A stretch of DNA of 64,000 nucleotides. Source: Neckera pumila. Lineage: Eukaryota > Streptophyta > Bryopsida > Hypnales > Neckeraceae. Within the stretch, counting starts at the first letter, position 1. The number at the start of each line of letters is the position of its first letter. Made by a program: the position numbers and the translations under genes. Under the pieces are notes generated by a model. It had not been told where the DNA came from. It ran no database searches and saw nothing but the letters and a program-made list of their open reading frames with translations. The stretch spans positions 12,588,501 through 12,652,500 of the forward strand of contig OZ018412.1 in assembly GCA_963969595.1 (NCBI GenBank). The letters are read 5' to 3'. Positions 22,074 to 32,416 of the stretch are shown in pieces.

Positions 22074-23045
22074 ATGTCTCAGTTTAATACTTCTAATTTG
22101 AGAAATATAACAAAATTTGATGGGAGCTACTTTCAAGTTTGGAAACATAATTTGAAGTTAGTTTTAAAATCTGAAAAATTGTTAAAAGTTGTTGAAGGAA
22201 ATGAACTTTGTCCAATTACACCACCAACAACACCTGGTGGTAGCATTCATCATACTCCAGCAACTAGTGCTGGTAGTAAAGAGCAATGGCTTGAAAAAGA
22301 TACCAATGCTCTTACAATTATTACAAATTGTTTAGAAAACAACCAAATTTCTCATATAACTTCATCAACAACCTCCAAGGAAGCATGGGACGAGTTATCT
22401 CGAATATTTGAATCTCAAGATTCAGTAACAAAGATGTATCTTAAAGAGCAGCTTACGATATTGAAAATGAAGGACAATGATAGTATGATAAAGCATATTC
22501 ATACTTTCAGAAGTCTTCTAGATCAATTATCTGCAGCTGGCAGTCCCATGAGTGACGAAGATGCTGTTTTGGCATTAATGAGAAGTATGCCATCAAGTTA
22601 CAAAAAATTTCTAATTTCAATCAGGGGTCAAACACTAACCCTGCAAGTTTTGATTACTTATTTACTACAGGAAGACACAATGCTCAAAAATTTGGATCAA
22701 GCTTCTTCTTCTACATCTACCTATGCAATCAAAGGAAGAACTTGGCCTATTAAATCAAATGCCTCAAGAAATACTTATAAATTCTCTACCAATAAATTTA
22801 ATCCAACAAATAAATTCCAAAGTGGTCCTTCTACTTATCAACAGGCAAATTCATCCAAACCCTCTTATAATAACAAAAATACTTATCAGACTTCTTACAA
22901 TTGTAAACCTTTAGTTTGTTTTTACTGTGGTAAACCCAATCACCATATAAAAGATTGTTGCAAACGAATTTATGATGAAAATAATGGGAAACAACGTTCT
23001 AATTCCATACCAATTCTTTTTCTAAGGAATTATTATATGCCATAG
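22074..23045 (+). CDS. gag: Copia gag
   Basis: It starts MSQFNTSNLRNITKFDG at the first ATG of the frame. The body matches the copia gag (UBN2-like) domain: WLEKDTNALTIITN, then EAWDELSRIFES and MKDNDSMIKHIHTF. A CCHC zinc knuckle (CFYCGKPNHHIKDC, spacing C-x2-C-x4-H-x4-C) lies near 22917-22960 and would bind RNA in virus-like particles. The frame ends in TAG at 23043-23045, but the pol frame overlaps it. Moving to the pol frame near 23001-23004 gives continuous sequence into the protease, so the gag stop probably results from a one-base deletion. Confidence 0.9.
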   Translation: MSQFNTSNLRNITKFDGSYFQVWKHNLKLVLKSEKLLKVVEGNELCPITPPTTPGGSIHHTPATSAGSKEQWLEKDTNALTIITNCLENNQISHITSSTTSKEAWDELSRIFESQDSVTKMYLKEQLTILKMKDNDSMIKHIHTFRSLLDQLSAAGSPMSDEDAVLALMRSMPSSYKKFLISIRGQTLTLQVLITYLLQEDTMLKNLDQASSSTSTYAIKGRTWPIKSNASRNTYKFSTNKFNPTNKFQSGPSTYQQANSSKPSYNNKNTYQTSYNCKPLVCFYCGKPNHHIKDCCKRIYDENNGKQRSNSIPILFLRNYYMP

Positions 23046-26000
23046 CATATAACACCCAAGTAAGTAGTCCAGAAACCTGGATTGTTGACACTGGCGCCAC
23101 TAGCCACATGGCTCATAATCGGAATAATTTTCTTGATTATAAACCCATATTCTCAAATAAATCTGCATATACTATTGATGGCACATCATATGCCATTTTA
23201 GGTACAGGCAATGTTGAAGTTTTATTACCTACAGGAATACAAAAGGTTATTCCTAATGTATTACACGTTCCACACCTTCACTGTAATTTATTTTCAGTGA
23301 AACAATTGGCACAATCTGGTGGCACATTTTCCATAAAAGGAAATATTGCTACTTTGACTAATTCTAATCATCAATTAATTGCCTCTTGCCATCTAGATAA
23401 TGACCTATATGTCTTAGGTCATTCTGTTTCTCCTAATACTCCTGATGTAACGTTAATTAAAGAAGAACAAGTATTGTCTTCTACTACTAATAATATGATT
23501 CTCAACTGGCATAACTGGTTAGGACATATTAGTTTCTCTAGATTACAAGAATTAGTAAATCATCAATTAGTAGATGGTATTAATTTAAAACATATAAAAT
23601 CCAACAACCCTTTTTGTGAATCTTGTATATTTGGAAAACAACACAAATTTAGTTTTTCTAAATATTCTACAACTTGAGCTTCAAATTTACTTGATTTGAT
23701 ACATTCGGATATCAAAGGTAAAATCACCCCTACCCATACGGGTTTCCAATATTTCGTTACTCTTATTGATGACTATAGTCGATATACTATTCTTTATTTA
23801 TTGAAATTAAAATCCCAAGCTTTTTCAAAGTTTAAAGAATATAAATCCTTTGCCGAAAATCAACTTGGACGACATATCAAAATTTTGCGTACTGATAATG
23901 GTGGCGAGTATATCTCTGAAGGATTTAAAATTTTTTGTGTTGAACATGGAATTGAACGAGAATATACTATTCCATTTACTCCTGAACAAAACGGAGTCTC
24001 TGAATGAAAGAATCAAACTTTATTCAATGTTGTTTTAAGCATGTTACATCGTTTCCAATTTAGCATTGCTTATTGGGGCAAAGCAATATTAACTGCTACT
24101 TATCTTCAAAACAGAATACCAACTAAAGCACTTAATAAAGTTACCCCTTATCAACTTTGGAAAGGCCGAAAGCCTAATTTAGCTCATCTCCGTACTTTTG
24201 GATGCACAGCATATCCACTGATTCCTAAGGAAAGAAGGTTAAAATCTACTTCCCTTGAGAAAACTATCAAATGCTGGTTTCTAGGATATGCCCAAGGTAC
24301 TAAAGGATATCGCTTGCAAGATCAATTTAATAACTCCATCATTATTTCAAGAAATGTTATTTTTCAAGAAAATGATTTTAAAATATTAAACTATAAAGAT
24401 TCTCAAGATGATTTTTATTATGATGATTTAATATTATTATCCAATATTTTAAAACCGCACCATGGTTTTCAACAACAAAATCATAATCAAACACCAATGA
24501 TTCTTCACAATCAAGGTCCTATTCAAGCCCCTATTCCAATTCCAATTCAACCTCCATCACCCAATACAATAGCTACTCCAAGCACGCCTTCTCAAATTCT
24601 TCCCAGTGTAAGTACACCTTCCAGTACAAACACCAATCAAATAAATTTTCATTCTGATCAAAGTAATCTACCAGACCATGAATTTGATATTCAACCAATA
24701 CATCTAAATTTTGAATCTCCTTCCACTTCTACCCCAACCTCTCCACCTTCTGTTTCTCCTTCGTCAAATACCCGTCCTAAAAGAACTTGAAAAGCTCCTC
24801 ATTGCCTTATTGAAACCATGGAAGGAAAAACACAACCAAAGAAACCATGGATGTACAAAATTTCAGAATCTTTTTCTGATTCATTACCTCAAGAACAAGA
24901 ACCCCAAACTTATGAAGCAGCCTTAAAAGGTCCCCATTCTAACGAATGGGAAGCTGCAATAAACATGAAACTTCAATCTTTATTAAACAATAATACTTGG
25001 GAGATACTTCCCTTGCCTCCTAATCAAACTACCGTAGGATGTAAGTGGATTTTTAAAATAAAATATGGTCCCAATAACCAAATAATAAAACGCAAAGCCC
25101 GCCTTGTAGCCCAAGGTTACTCCCAACAAGAAGGCATTGACTTTTATGAAACTTTTTCTCCCGTTCTAAAATCTTCATCTTTGCGAGTTTTACTCGCTTT
25201 TGCTACCTATTTTGGCTTAGCCATCCATCAAATGGGTGTAGTTACGGCATTTTTAAATGGAATTCTACAAGAAGAAGTTTACATGACAATACCAAAAGGA
25301 CTTAATATTTCTAATACACACCCAAACTGTGTATGCAAATTATTAAAATCTTTATACGGTTTGAAACAATCTTCTCGAGCTTGGTACACTTGATTAAATA
25401 CATTTCTTTTATCTATTAATTTTCTTCCCAGTGATGCTGATACCAATATTCATATTTGCCGTCAAGGAGATAAATATATAATCCTTGCAATTTATGTTGA
25501 TGATACCTTACTAATTATCAATGATCCTAATGGCTTACTTTTAAAGACTAAACAAGCATTATGCTCCGAATTTGAAATGACTGACCTTGGACCACTCATT
25601 AATACTACAATCTTAGGATTACAAGTACACTATAACCAACAACTTCGAATTCTCAAACTTTATCAAACTAGATATATTGATCTTTTACTCTTGAAATACA
25701 AAATGGACACTTGTACGCCTGCTTCTACACCAATGGAACCTGGTCTAAAAATGAGTAAAGCAGACTGTCCATACACTAATGAAGATATAGCTGATATGAA
25801 AAATATTCCATATAAATCACTAGTTGGCTCTTTAATGCATGCATCTGTGAGCACTCGACCTGACATATCTTACTCAACCAATTCTGTTGCTCAATACTTA
25901 TCCAATCCTGGTAAAAAGCATTGGAGTGCTGCAAAAAGAATTCTACAATATCTCAAAGGAACCAGAAATTTAGGATTATTGTACAAAGGATCTCAACAGA

Positions 26001-26503
26001 ATTTTATACTTCATGGCTATTCCGATGCCGATTGGGCAGGAAATGTGGACACTCGTCGATCCACAACTGGATATTGTTTCTTGCTTGGCAATTGTATTAT
26101 CAGTTGGGCAAGTCGAAAACAACAGTCCGTGGCACTTTCCTCCACAGAAAGTGAATATATGGCCATTTCTAAGGCATCTACAGAGGCAATATGGCTTCGT
26201 CGATTACTATCTAGCCTTGATTGCCCTCAGTCTGCACCAACAATTATTTACTTAGATAATCAAAGTGCAATAAGGTTGACCGAAAATCCTCGTTTTCACG
26301 ATCGGAGCAAACATATTGCTATCCAAGTTCATTTTGTTCGAGAACAAGTCAATGCTGGTGAAGTACAGATGATTTATTGTCCAACATTCGACATGGCAGC
26401 AGATTTATTGACAAAAAGCTTATCCAAAGACAAACACAACTATTGTGTTAATCTGATGGGCTTAGATTTATCAAATGATTTAAAACAGGGGGGCATGTCA
26501 TAG
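23003..26503 (+). pseudogene. pol: Copia pol (PR-IN-RT-RNaseH), four in-frame TGA
   Basis: One frame runs from about 23003 to the TAG at 26501-26503. The protease motif DTGA is at 23087-23098. The GAG-pre-integrase segment with WLGH and CESC is at about 23500-23640. The integrase core has Asp in HSDIKG, Asp in TDNGGEY, and Glu just before the TGA at 24005. Reverse transcriptase starts about 24900, with YVDD at 25493-25504. RNase H (DADWAGN, STESEYMA) is at about 26020-26160. TGA codons are at 23675, 24005, 24788 and 25391. Each sits where relatives have arginine (for example ERKNQT, RTRK), so each fits CGA to TGA. No TAA or TAG interrupts the frame. It cannot make a full polyprotein without read-through. 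Confidence 0.93.
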
Positions 26504-26528
26504 ATGTTACACACTATGTAGATGTTTT

Positions 26529-26541
26529 AAATCAGGGGGGG
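26529..26541 (+). other. Polypurine tract
   Basis: AAATCAGGGGGGG abuts the 3' LTR and would prime plus-strand synthesis. A near-copy (AAAACAGGGGGG) lies about 45 bp upstream at the end of pol. Confidence 0.85.
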
Positions 26542-26726
26542 TGTTAGATATAGTGAAAGTACTCTACATTATTTGTATTAGTTCATTATTTAGATTGAAT
26601 AGGTGTGACTCTTCACCTTTCCTTCTCTAGACTCTTTATTAAGAGTCTCTGTACTTACTGATATTTTTCAATGAATATACAAAACATTCAACATGTAAAT
26701 GTTGCTCTCGATGTCTATTTCCAACA
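26542..26726 (+). repeat. 3' LTR of the copia element
   Basis: 185 bp and identical to the 5' LTR except for two substitutions. It is followed by GAATG, the target duplication. Confidence 0.95.
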
Positions 26727-27290
26727 GAATGCAGGGCGAAATTCTAATGATCTCACAAGTTGGAGCGAGGATGGAGTACACGATAACAACATCTGATATA
26801 TCAACTACTCCATGAGTCAATTGTCATACCCACAGTCAGTTTATTTCACGGCCTTGATTAATTGAGTCTCGAGACGTGATCGAATCCTATGTTCCGAGTG
26901 CTTTCTTAATGTTTGCCGCACGGGCATCTGGGACAGCCAATCACGCACGCCTGCCAGGTTGTGAAACATCAGGGACAGAAACATGAGCCAAAACAACACA
27001 TGTATGAGCAATCTTTCGCTCCTTACAAGCACTTCACCTAAGCCAGGGTGGGCTAGAGCGAGTTCCTCGTAACAACTCCAGCTGTGCATCAACCGAAACT
27101 CTCGCTCTGTTGCTAATATAATTACTAGTAGCACCGATTGCTCAGAGGATTACAGCTTGGGTACTTATGGTGTGAGGAATTAGAACTTGGGGTTGCTAAG
27201 ATTGAGGATTAAGGCATGACCCAAGGTGCGCTTACTGTTATTGATGAGTGGAATTAGGGTTTCTGCGGGTTCAGGGGTCTATTTGAGGAT
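26727..27290. repeat. Low-copy repeat A, right part
   Basis: It continues repeat A after the copia insertion. It matches the reverse complement of 31105-31700 (copy C) through blocks such as GTTTGCCGCACGGGCATCTG, CAGCTGTGCATCAACCGAAA and CATGACCCAAGGTGCG. A minus-strand open frame (26841-27134) and its partner in copy C share the peptide start MLLVIILATEREFRLMHSW, because the DNA is duplicated. I do not treat it as a gene. Confidence 0.75.
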
Positions 27291-28040
27291 TACCTCTTGT
27301 GGAAGATATTGGTACCATCCTATTCGAGGCTTCGTGATGTGGGGACTTGCAATCTCGATTTATTCACTTCATACCAGGCTAGCAATGGCGACGCGCTTCA
27401 AGACTCGCCGCAGTAATCATGCATTTCTGGAGATTGATGGGAAGGATAGAGCAACGAGAATGACCAGGAGCAGTGTGCAAATTAGAGAGTTAGTGTTAAA
27501 TTCTAAGAAGACAAAATTAGTGTTGTGAGAGTTTAACCCATCATAGAAGAGATGTAATCAATTTGAGCTTTTTTTTCATCCATTGAGCTACTTAATACGG
27601 AGTATATTACTTAGATGATTTTCCATACTATATAGAGTAGTTTGGGACTCAATACTGGTGCATAGTGCACTCTAGTTGTTAGTGGTATAATCTTTTGGTC
27701 TTACATCTTCAAATGCCCTCTAAGGTAGCTATCTTAAATTTGGTGGTCAACTCTTGGAACTGTACATTAATTAAATTGGGACTCATAGTTGATTTTAGGA
27801 AGACATTAGGAACAATTGAAGAACCGCTATTTAAAAATCATGAGATCTCTATTGAAAACACCATGAAAACGTGGATGGGAATACCATGGAAACTCAAGAG
27901 AATAATAGACTAGGTAATTGCAAAGCAATCCAAGTTTTCAAAAAGAATCTCTAGTCAGGACCTATTGAGCTGCGGGTGGCAAGGTTGGTATTGACATGCA
28001 ATTCTTTTGATAACTTGGCCTCCTTTGTAATTACTCGACA
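27291..28040. other. No gene supported
   Basis: Mixed-composition DNA with short open frames only. ATACGGAGTATAT near 27596 is a local palindrome. Confidence 0.45.
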
Positions 28041-28485
28041 TAAGATAAACCAACCCATTGTGGTCAAAATTAGGAGTCTACCCTCATATCGTTGTTGAAA
28101 ATTTTCAAATGTTTTTCCACACAAAGACAAGTGTGAGAGAGAGTGAGGACATATGAAATTACATTTTTTGGACCAAGTATGAATTAGTTTTGAATTTCTG
28201 AAGTGATCTGTCCAAAAGAGTCAATAGACTACCCCATAACCAACAAAAAGTGTATCCGATATGCTCTTCTTAATCACCTAAAGTGGTCACAATAATTTCT
28301 AATGTAGAAGGCCATAAAAAGTCACTTCCTACAATGATTTACACTGAAAAAACAGGTGTTCCTAATGAGGTCACTAATCACTCCATTGGTGTCAAGTTAG
28401 ACATTGATTGTGGCCAAAAAAACTGTCATGGGGTCATTAGGTGTCCACTATGGGTCATCTGACCACAATGGGCTCGTCTACCTTA
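28041..28485. mobile_element. MITE family M2, copy 1
   Basis: The left end TAAGATAAACCAACCCATTG TGGTCA is mirrored at the right end (GACCACAATGGGCTCG...CCTTA), giving inverted ends of about 26 bp with several differences. The 445-bp body matches copy 2 at 48345-48787 throughout (for example TTTTTGGACCAAGTATGAAT and GGGGTCATTAGGTGTCCA). It is non-coding. No target duplication is left here. Confidence 0.75.
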
Positions 28486-30199
28486 ATCTTAGTAGAAGAG
28501 TTGAGCAGTTTGACTTCTTTGATTGCTTAACCAATCAAAACATGCCACAACAACAAAAATCTCTTGCATTGAGATAATGTTCATGAAAATGTGATTGGGA
28601 CATATTGGGAGCAGCGTGAAACGTTCAAAGTCCCCAAGGCATTCCTCAGAGCCGACGGATGTTTTCTCCTTAGTGCCTCCTCAGATTCTCAGAAGCCTCA
28701 AATTCAAAGAACTATCTCTTTCCCAAAGGCAATCCCGAGTACCATCAGATCAAGAGCTCAAAAGTAGAAGGCTTTCCGGCTTCTGCAAAACTAAGGAACC
28801 TCTAGAGCTATGCGTGAACACAGTTCCCTTCATCCCAATCAAACGTAGTCCTCCAAAAGTAGATGAAGAGAGTACTCCGCCCGAATCACCTGCTCTGGTA
28901 AGCCCTAGAATTTCTTTTTCACAACCTTCAAATTAAGATGAAGACTGCGAACGACGTCCGGAAACACGCCAATGGTAGCAATTAAATTCTAGATTCCGTA
29001 AAAAAAGATTTGATCAATGGCAAAGCTACACCTAAGACTCGCACTGTGAAAGCACGAGGCACCTCTAGACCGACAGGACCAAACGAGGGCCCTTTTCCCC
29101 CCTTCATGTATTCCGCGCCTTCCTCTTGCGAGCGAACCATTTTGACCAGCAGTACAATGCACTTCCAAAGTGATTGTTTTTGAGAAACATTAGAATGGGC
29201 CGGGGTGGAGTTTAAATGTCGTGATTTCCAGGCGTTATTTGTTATTCCCATATATGACACGAAGATAGCGGAACTGGTGCAAGCTCCATGTACATCAAAG
29301 ATTCTACTCCTATTCTCGTCATGCTAGGTAGCCACCCTTTAACTGAATCTCCAATAGTTCTAGTGGTCATGCAGATGAGTCATCATGCAGATGAAATTGT
29401 TCACATTGAGAATAACCTTCAGAATTGCCTGTAAGAGGCTTCAACCTTGGCTTGAACCAAGCAATCGACTTAATTAGTCTTGTCTTCAAAGAAAGTGGCC
29501 ACTCAAGTTTCTGAATCTGTCTGTGGAAATCTGTGAGATCAGACTCCTTTGGCCGCAGACTCTGGTTCCTCATCACAAGCTTCGATAAATTCAATAAAGT
29601 TTTCCAGTGCCAGTCCTGGTATGTGGTAAAAGAAGAAGCGTGCACATCAATTTCAGGCGGGATGACCGTTATACTGGGAGTTTCATGGTGATGAGAAATG
29701 CTAGTGCTCACGAAATATAATTATGCGAGACTGCTATTTTGGAGAAGTTGCAGATGCACTCCGGGATCCAATCATCTATTTGAATAGGGAAATATGGTAC
29801 AGGTTTCCATCAAGGGCTAGCTGATGTAAGTTCCCAACCCTCATGTTTCTTGTAGCATTGAATCTTGATCGAGTACTTCAAGCTAGGTCCAATCATAAAT
29901 ATCGGAGTAATTTCTGTTCATAAATGTGAGCGCTGTTGCAGGAGCTAGAAATGTAGAATTGAAGTCACGATGGCACCTTCATCAAGCATTTCAGAATTTA
30001 TCCAATTTCCTCGGGGCCAATTTCATTGGGCATGTCTGCGGCATGTCGCTTGCAAGATATAGCTGAAAGGAGAGGAATCGCCGCTGCTTATCTTCTTGAA
30101 AGCTATCTTCCTCTGGGAATTCAACTGAAGCAAATGTTAATGACTAGCTCCGAATCCAAAGTTGCCTAGGCTTTGCCAATGAATATTATTAATCCCAGC
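28486..30199. other. Gene-poor stretch with coding-like pieces
   Basis: Besides the open frame at 28595-28936, a 114-codon minus-strand frame at 29367-29711 (ending HLHDDSSA) has balanced composition with WHWKTLLNLSK and RLIKSIAWF, but no ATG context, splice partners or motif that I recognise. It may be a gene relic. Nothing else is supported. Confidence 0.35.
28595..28936 (+). CDS. Hypothetical basic, serine- and proline-rich ORF, 113 aa
   Basis: An open frame starting MGHIGSSVKRSKSPRHSSEP and ending PRISFSQPSN. It is rich in S, P, K and R, with SP motifs (KSPRHS, RSPPK, PPESP) resembling a disordered nuclear or phospho-regulated segment. CTGGTAAGCC near 28896 could act as a splice donor, so it might be an exon rather than a complete gene. 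I do not recognise a family and there is no promoter evidence. Confidence 0.25.
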   Translation: MGHIGSSVKRSKSPRHSSEPTDVFSLVPPQILRSLKFKELSLSQRQSRVPSDQELKSRRLSGFCKTKEPLELCVNTVPFIPIKRSPPKVDEESTPPESPALVSPRISFSQPSN

Positions 30200-30790
30200 G
30201 GGGCATTCTAATTCTTGACGAAATTCGTCTTCCGAATCGAAATTCATTAATAATTTCGCGGATCCTGAAGTTGGGTTCACTCCAATTCGCAATTGCGTTA
30301 ATCCTTTGCTCATGGCGTTCGTCCGAGTATAAGTTTGCTCAATCATTGAACAAGGTGAATGTCACGGATTGTGTTGGTAGGCGAGGACATGAGCCCACAG
30401 AGAACTCACCCGCGAGAGATACCCCGACTCACTGCGACGTGAATGATAAGTACATTTGAGCACCTCATTGGACCTGTAAAGAAGTCCAACTGAAAGTGTG
30501 ATTTGTACAAGTTCCAAGCCTGACCAGATTTGATCTGACCGTTATTTATCACGTAGAGAGACTGAAGCCATTCTGTTTAATTTCATTCAATTGACGCAAT
30601 TCAGAGCGCCAAATTGCGAAATTCAAATACGAGGACTGGTATAGATCTAAGTGTCTGGACGGGCGGTCGAAGACGTCTCAATTTCGTGAATTTCTGCCAA
30701 TTTCACGAATTCCACGTTAGCTAGATTAGAGGTTGCAAGACAACGGCCTTCCATGGCTATGATTATCCATTTCAAATTGCTGCTGGCTTC
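30200..30790. repeat. Low-copy repeat copy B
   Basis: A direct copy of repeat A left part (21100-21715) with scattered substitutions and small indels. Upstream of it, 30150-30195 (GAATCCAAAGTTGCCTAGGC) matches 31768-31805 next to copy C, so B and C share an extra border block. Confidence 0.8.
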
Positions 30791-31104
30791 CATAGCAACC
30801 CAATTCACCTACAACATGTGCCAAAAAATATTTAGTACAAGTGTGAAATCAAGCAGTCACCCTACAATCAACTAACTTTGACAACCTAACTCCACGGAAT
30901 TCTAAGAAGGTCTGAGAGGTGGCCAAATAGTATCAAAATCTGGAAGCGTCTCATTAGCTAAGAATGAGTTCTCCATCCTTTAATCCCAAGTCTTTCCAAG
31001 CTTACTGTTTATGTTGATGGCCTTCTAGTGTATCACTAAAAGAGATGTTCTCAAAGTGGTTTGGATTCAATTTAAGGGGAGTTTCATCTGTTTTATACGT
31101 AGCC
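30791..31104. other. Spacer between repeats B and C, no gene seen
   Basis: About 310 bp without coding or clear repeat structure. Confidence 0.45.
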
Positions 31105-31767
31105 TCTAATTGACCTCAGAAACCCTAATTCCACTCATCATTAACTATACGCACCTTGGGTCATGCCTTAATCCTCAATCTTAACAACCCCAAGTTCTAA
31201 TTCCTGACACCAGAACTACCCAAGCTGTAATCCTCTGAGCAGTCGGTGCTACTAGTAATTATATTAGCAACAGAGCGAGAGTTTCGGTTGATGCACAGCT
31301 GGAGTTGTTACGAGGAACTCGCTCTAGCCCACCCTGGCTTAATAGGTGAAGTGCTTGTAAGGAGCAAAAGAAAGCTCATATGTGTGCTGTTTTGGCTCAT
31401 GTTTCTGTCCCCGATGTTTCACAACCTGGCAGGCGTGCGTTGTGTCTATGGCTGTCCCAGATGCCCGTGCGGCAAACATTAAGAAAGCACTCGGAACATA
31501 GGATTCGATCACGTTTTGGGACTCAATTAATCAAGGCCGTGAAATAAACTGACTGGGTGTGAGAAGTGGTTGATATATCAGTATGCTGTACAGAAAGCAC
31601 GACTCAAGGAGTGGTTGATATATTAGTATTGTGTACAGAAAGCACGATCAGATGTTATCCTGGACTCCATACTCGCTCCAACTTGTGAGATCGTTAAAAT
31701 TTCGCCCTGCAGTCGGGGTCTGTAATGAAGACAAACAGCAATTTGGATGGATAATCACAGCCGAATC
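31105..31767. repeat. Low-copy repeat copy C (inverted), with empty copia site
   Basis: The reverse complement of repeat A across the copia insertion point: near 31700-31725 the sequence CGCCCTGCAGTCGGGGTCTG corresponds to CAGACCCCGAATGCAGGGCG without the element. It also holds a local tandem duplication of about 45 bp (31565-31650, starting AGTGGTTGATAT) that is single in copy A. Confidence 0.85.
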
Positions 31768-32416
31768 CAAAGTACCTAGGCTTTGCCATTGAACATTACT
31801 AACTTGAATAAAAATGAGCTGAATTTCTCGTTAAAAATAACATGCCACAAGAATCTGGAAGTGTGGTAGAGGGAGTGATATGGTTGTCTTCCGACGTTTT
31901 AAGTATTGATCTGTTGTAAGAATTAGTCTTAGTTGAAGTGACAGGAACCTCTGCATTAGTTACAGATATCTAGAGTGCTTGCTTCAGATTATCTCTTGTG
32001 ATTTCCACTTCAGTCACAGAATCAAGGCAGGAAGGCAATGGCAGTATGGTACAAGATCAGTGCTGCAGAGATACATACAATTGTTCTCTGGCCTTAAGAA
32101 ATTATTGCAGCTATTCACTCACTACATCATTGTTCTCATGTTTCTGAACTCACCAGGCTACACAGAATGGATTTTGGCTCCAGTTTCTACACTACTTCTG
32201 ACGCTTTCACAACCAGCTAGCGCTGCAGCAATTGAAAGTGTGCAATGCAGTGTACAGGACATCCATGCAAGAAATGATTCAACAAACATAATGATTCAAT
32301 TAATGAAAAAATATGTCGGACACTCTAGCTAATGCTGGATTTGCATGCATGTAGCCAAATTGGACATCGTGTGCATTTCAACATGAAAACAAATTAGACT
32401 GAGACAGTAAGTTCAC
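31768..32416. other. Downstream flank of the cysteine-rich gene
   Basis: It may hold a short terminal exon of the minus-strand gene. TTGCTGCAG (minus strand, near 32226) is a possible acceptor leading to a quick stop. A 117-codon plus-strand open frame (31979-32332) has no motif and is not called. Confidence 0.35.

Larger units (their letters stand above)
21732..26726 (+). mobile_element. Complete Ty1/copia LTR retrotransposon
   Basis: A 4,995-bp element with two 185-bp LTRs starting TGTTAGATAT and ending TTTCCAACA, flanked by perfect GAATG duplications (21727-21731 and 26727-26731). The LTRs differ at two positions (CTACAGT/CTACATT and CTGAACT/CTGTACT), about 99% identical, so the insertion is recent. 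The order protease, integrase, reverse transcriptase, RNase H is that of copia. The polyprotein is broken by one frame shift and four TGA codons, so this copy is not autonomous, though it could be moved by an active relative. It inserted into repeat A; repeat C shows the empty site. Confidence 0.97.

Noticed and set aside
26841..31482. A gene encoding a protein starting MLLVIILATEREF in repeats A and C
   Set aside because: The two frames diverge by frameshift after about 30 residues, and coding is not maintained in copy D.
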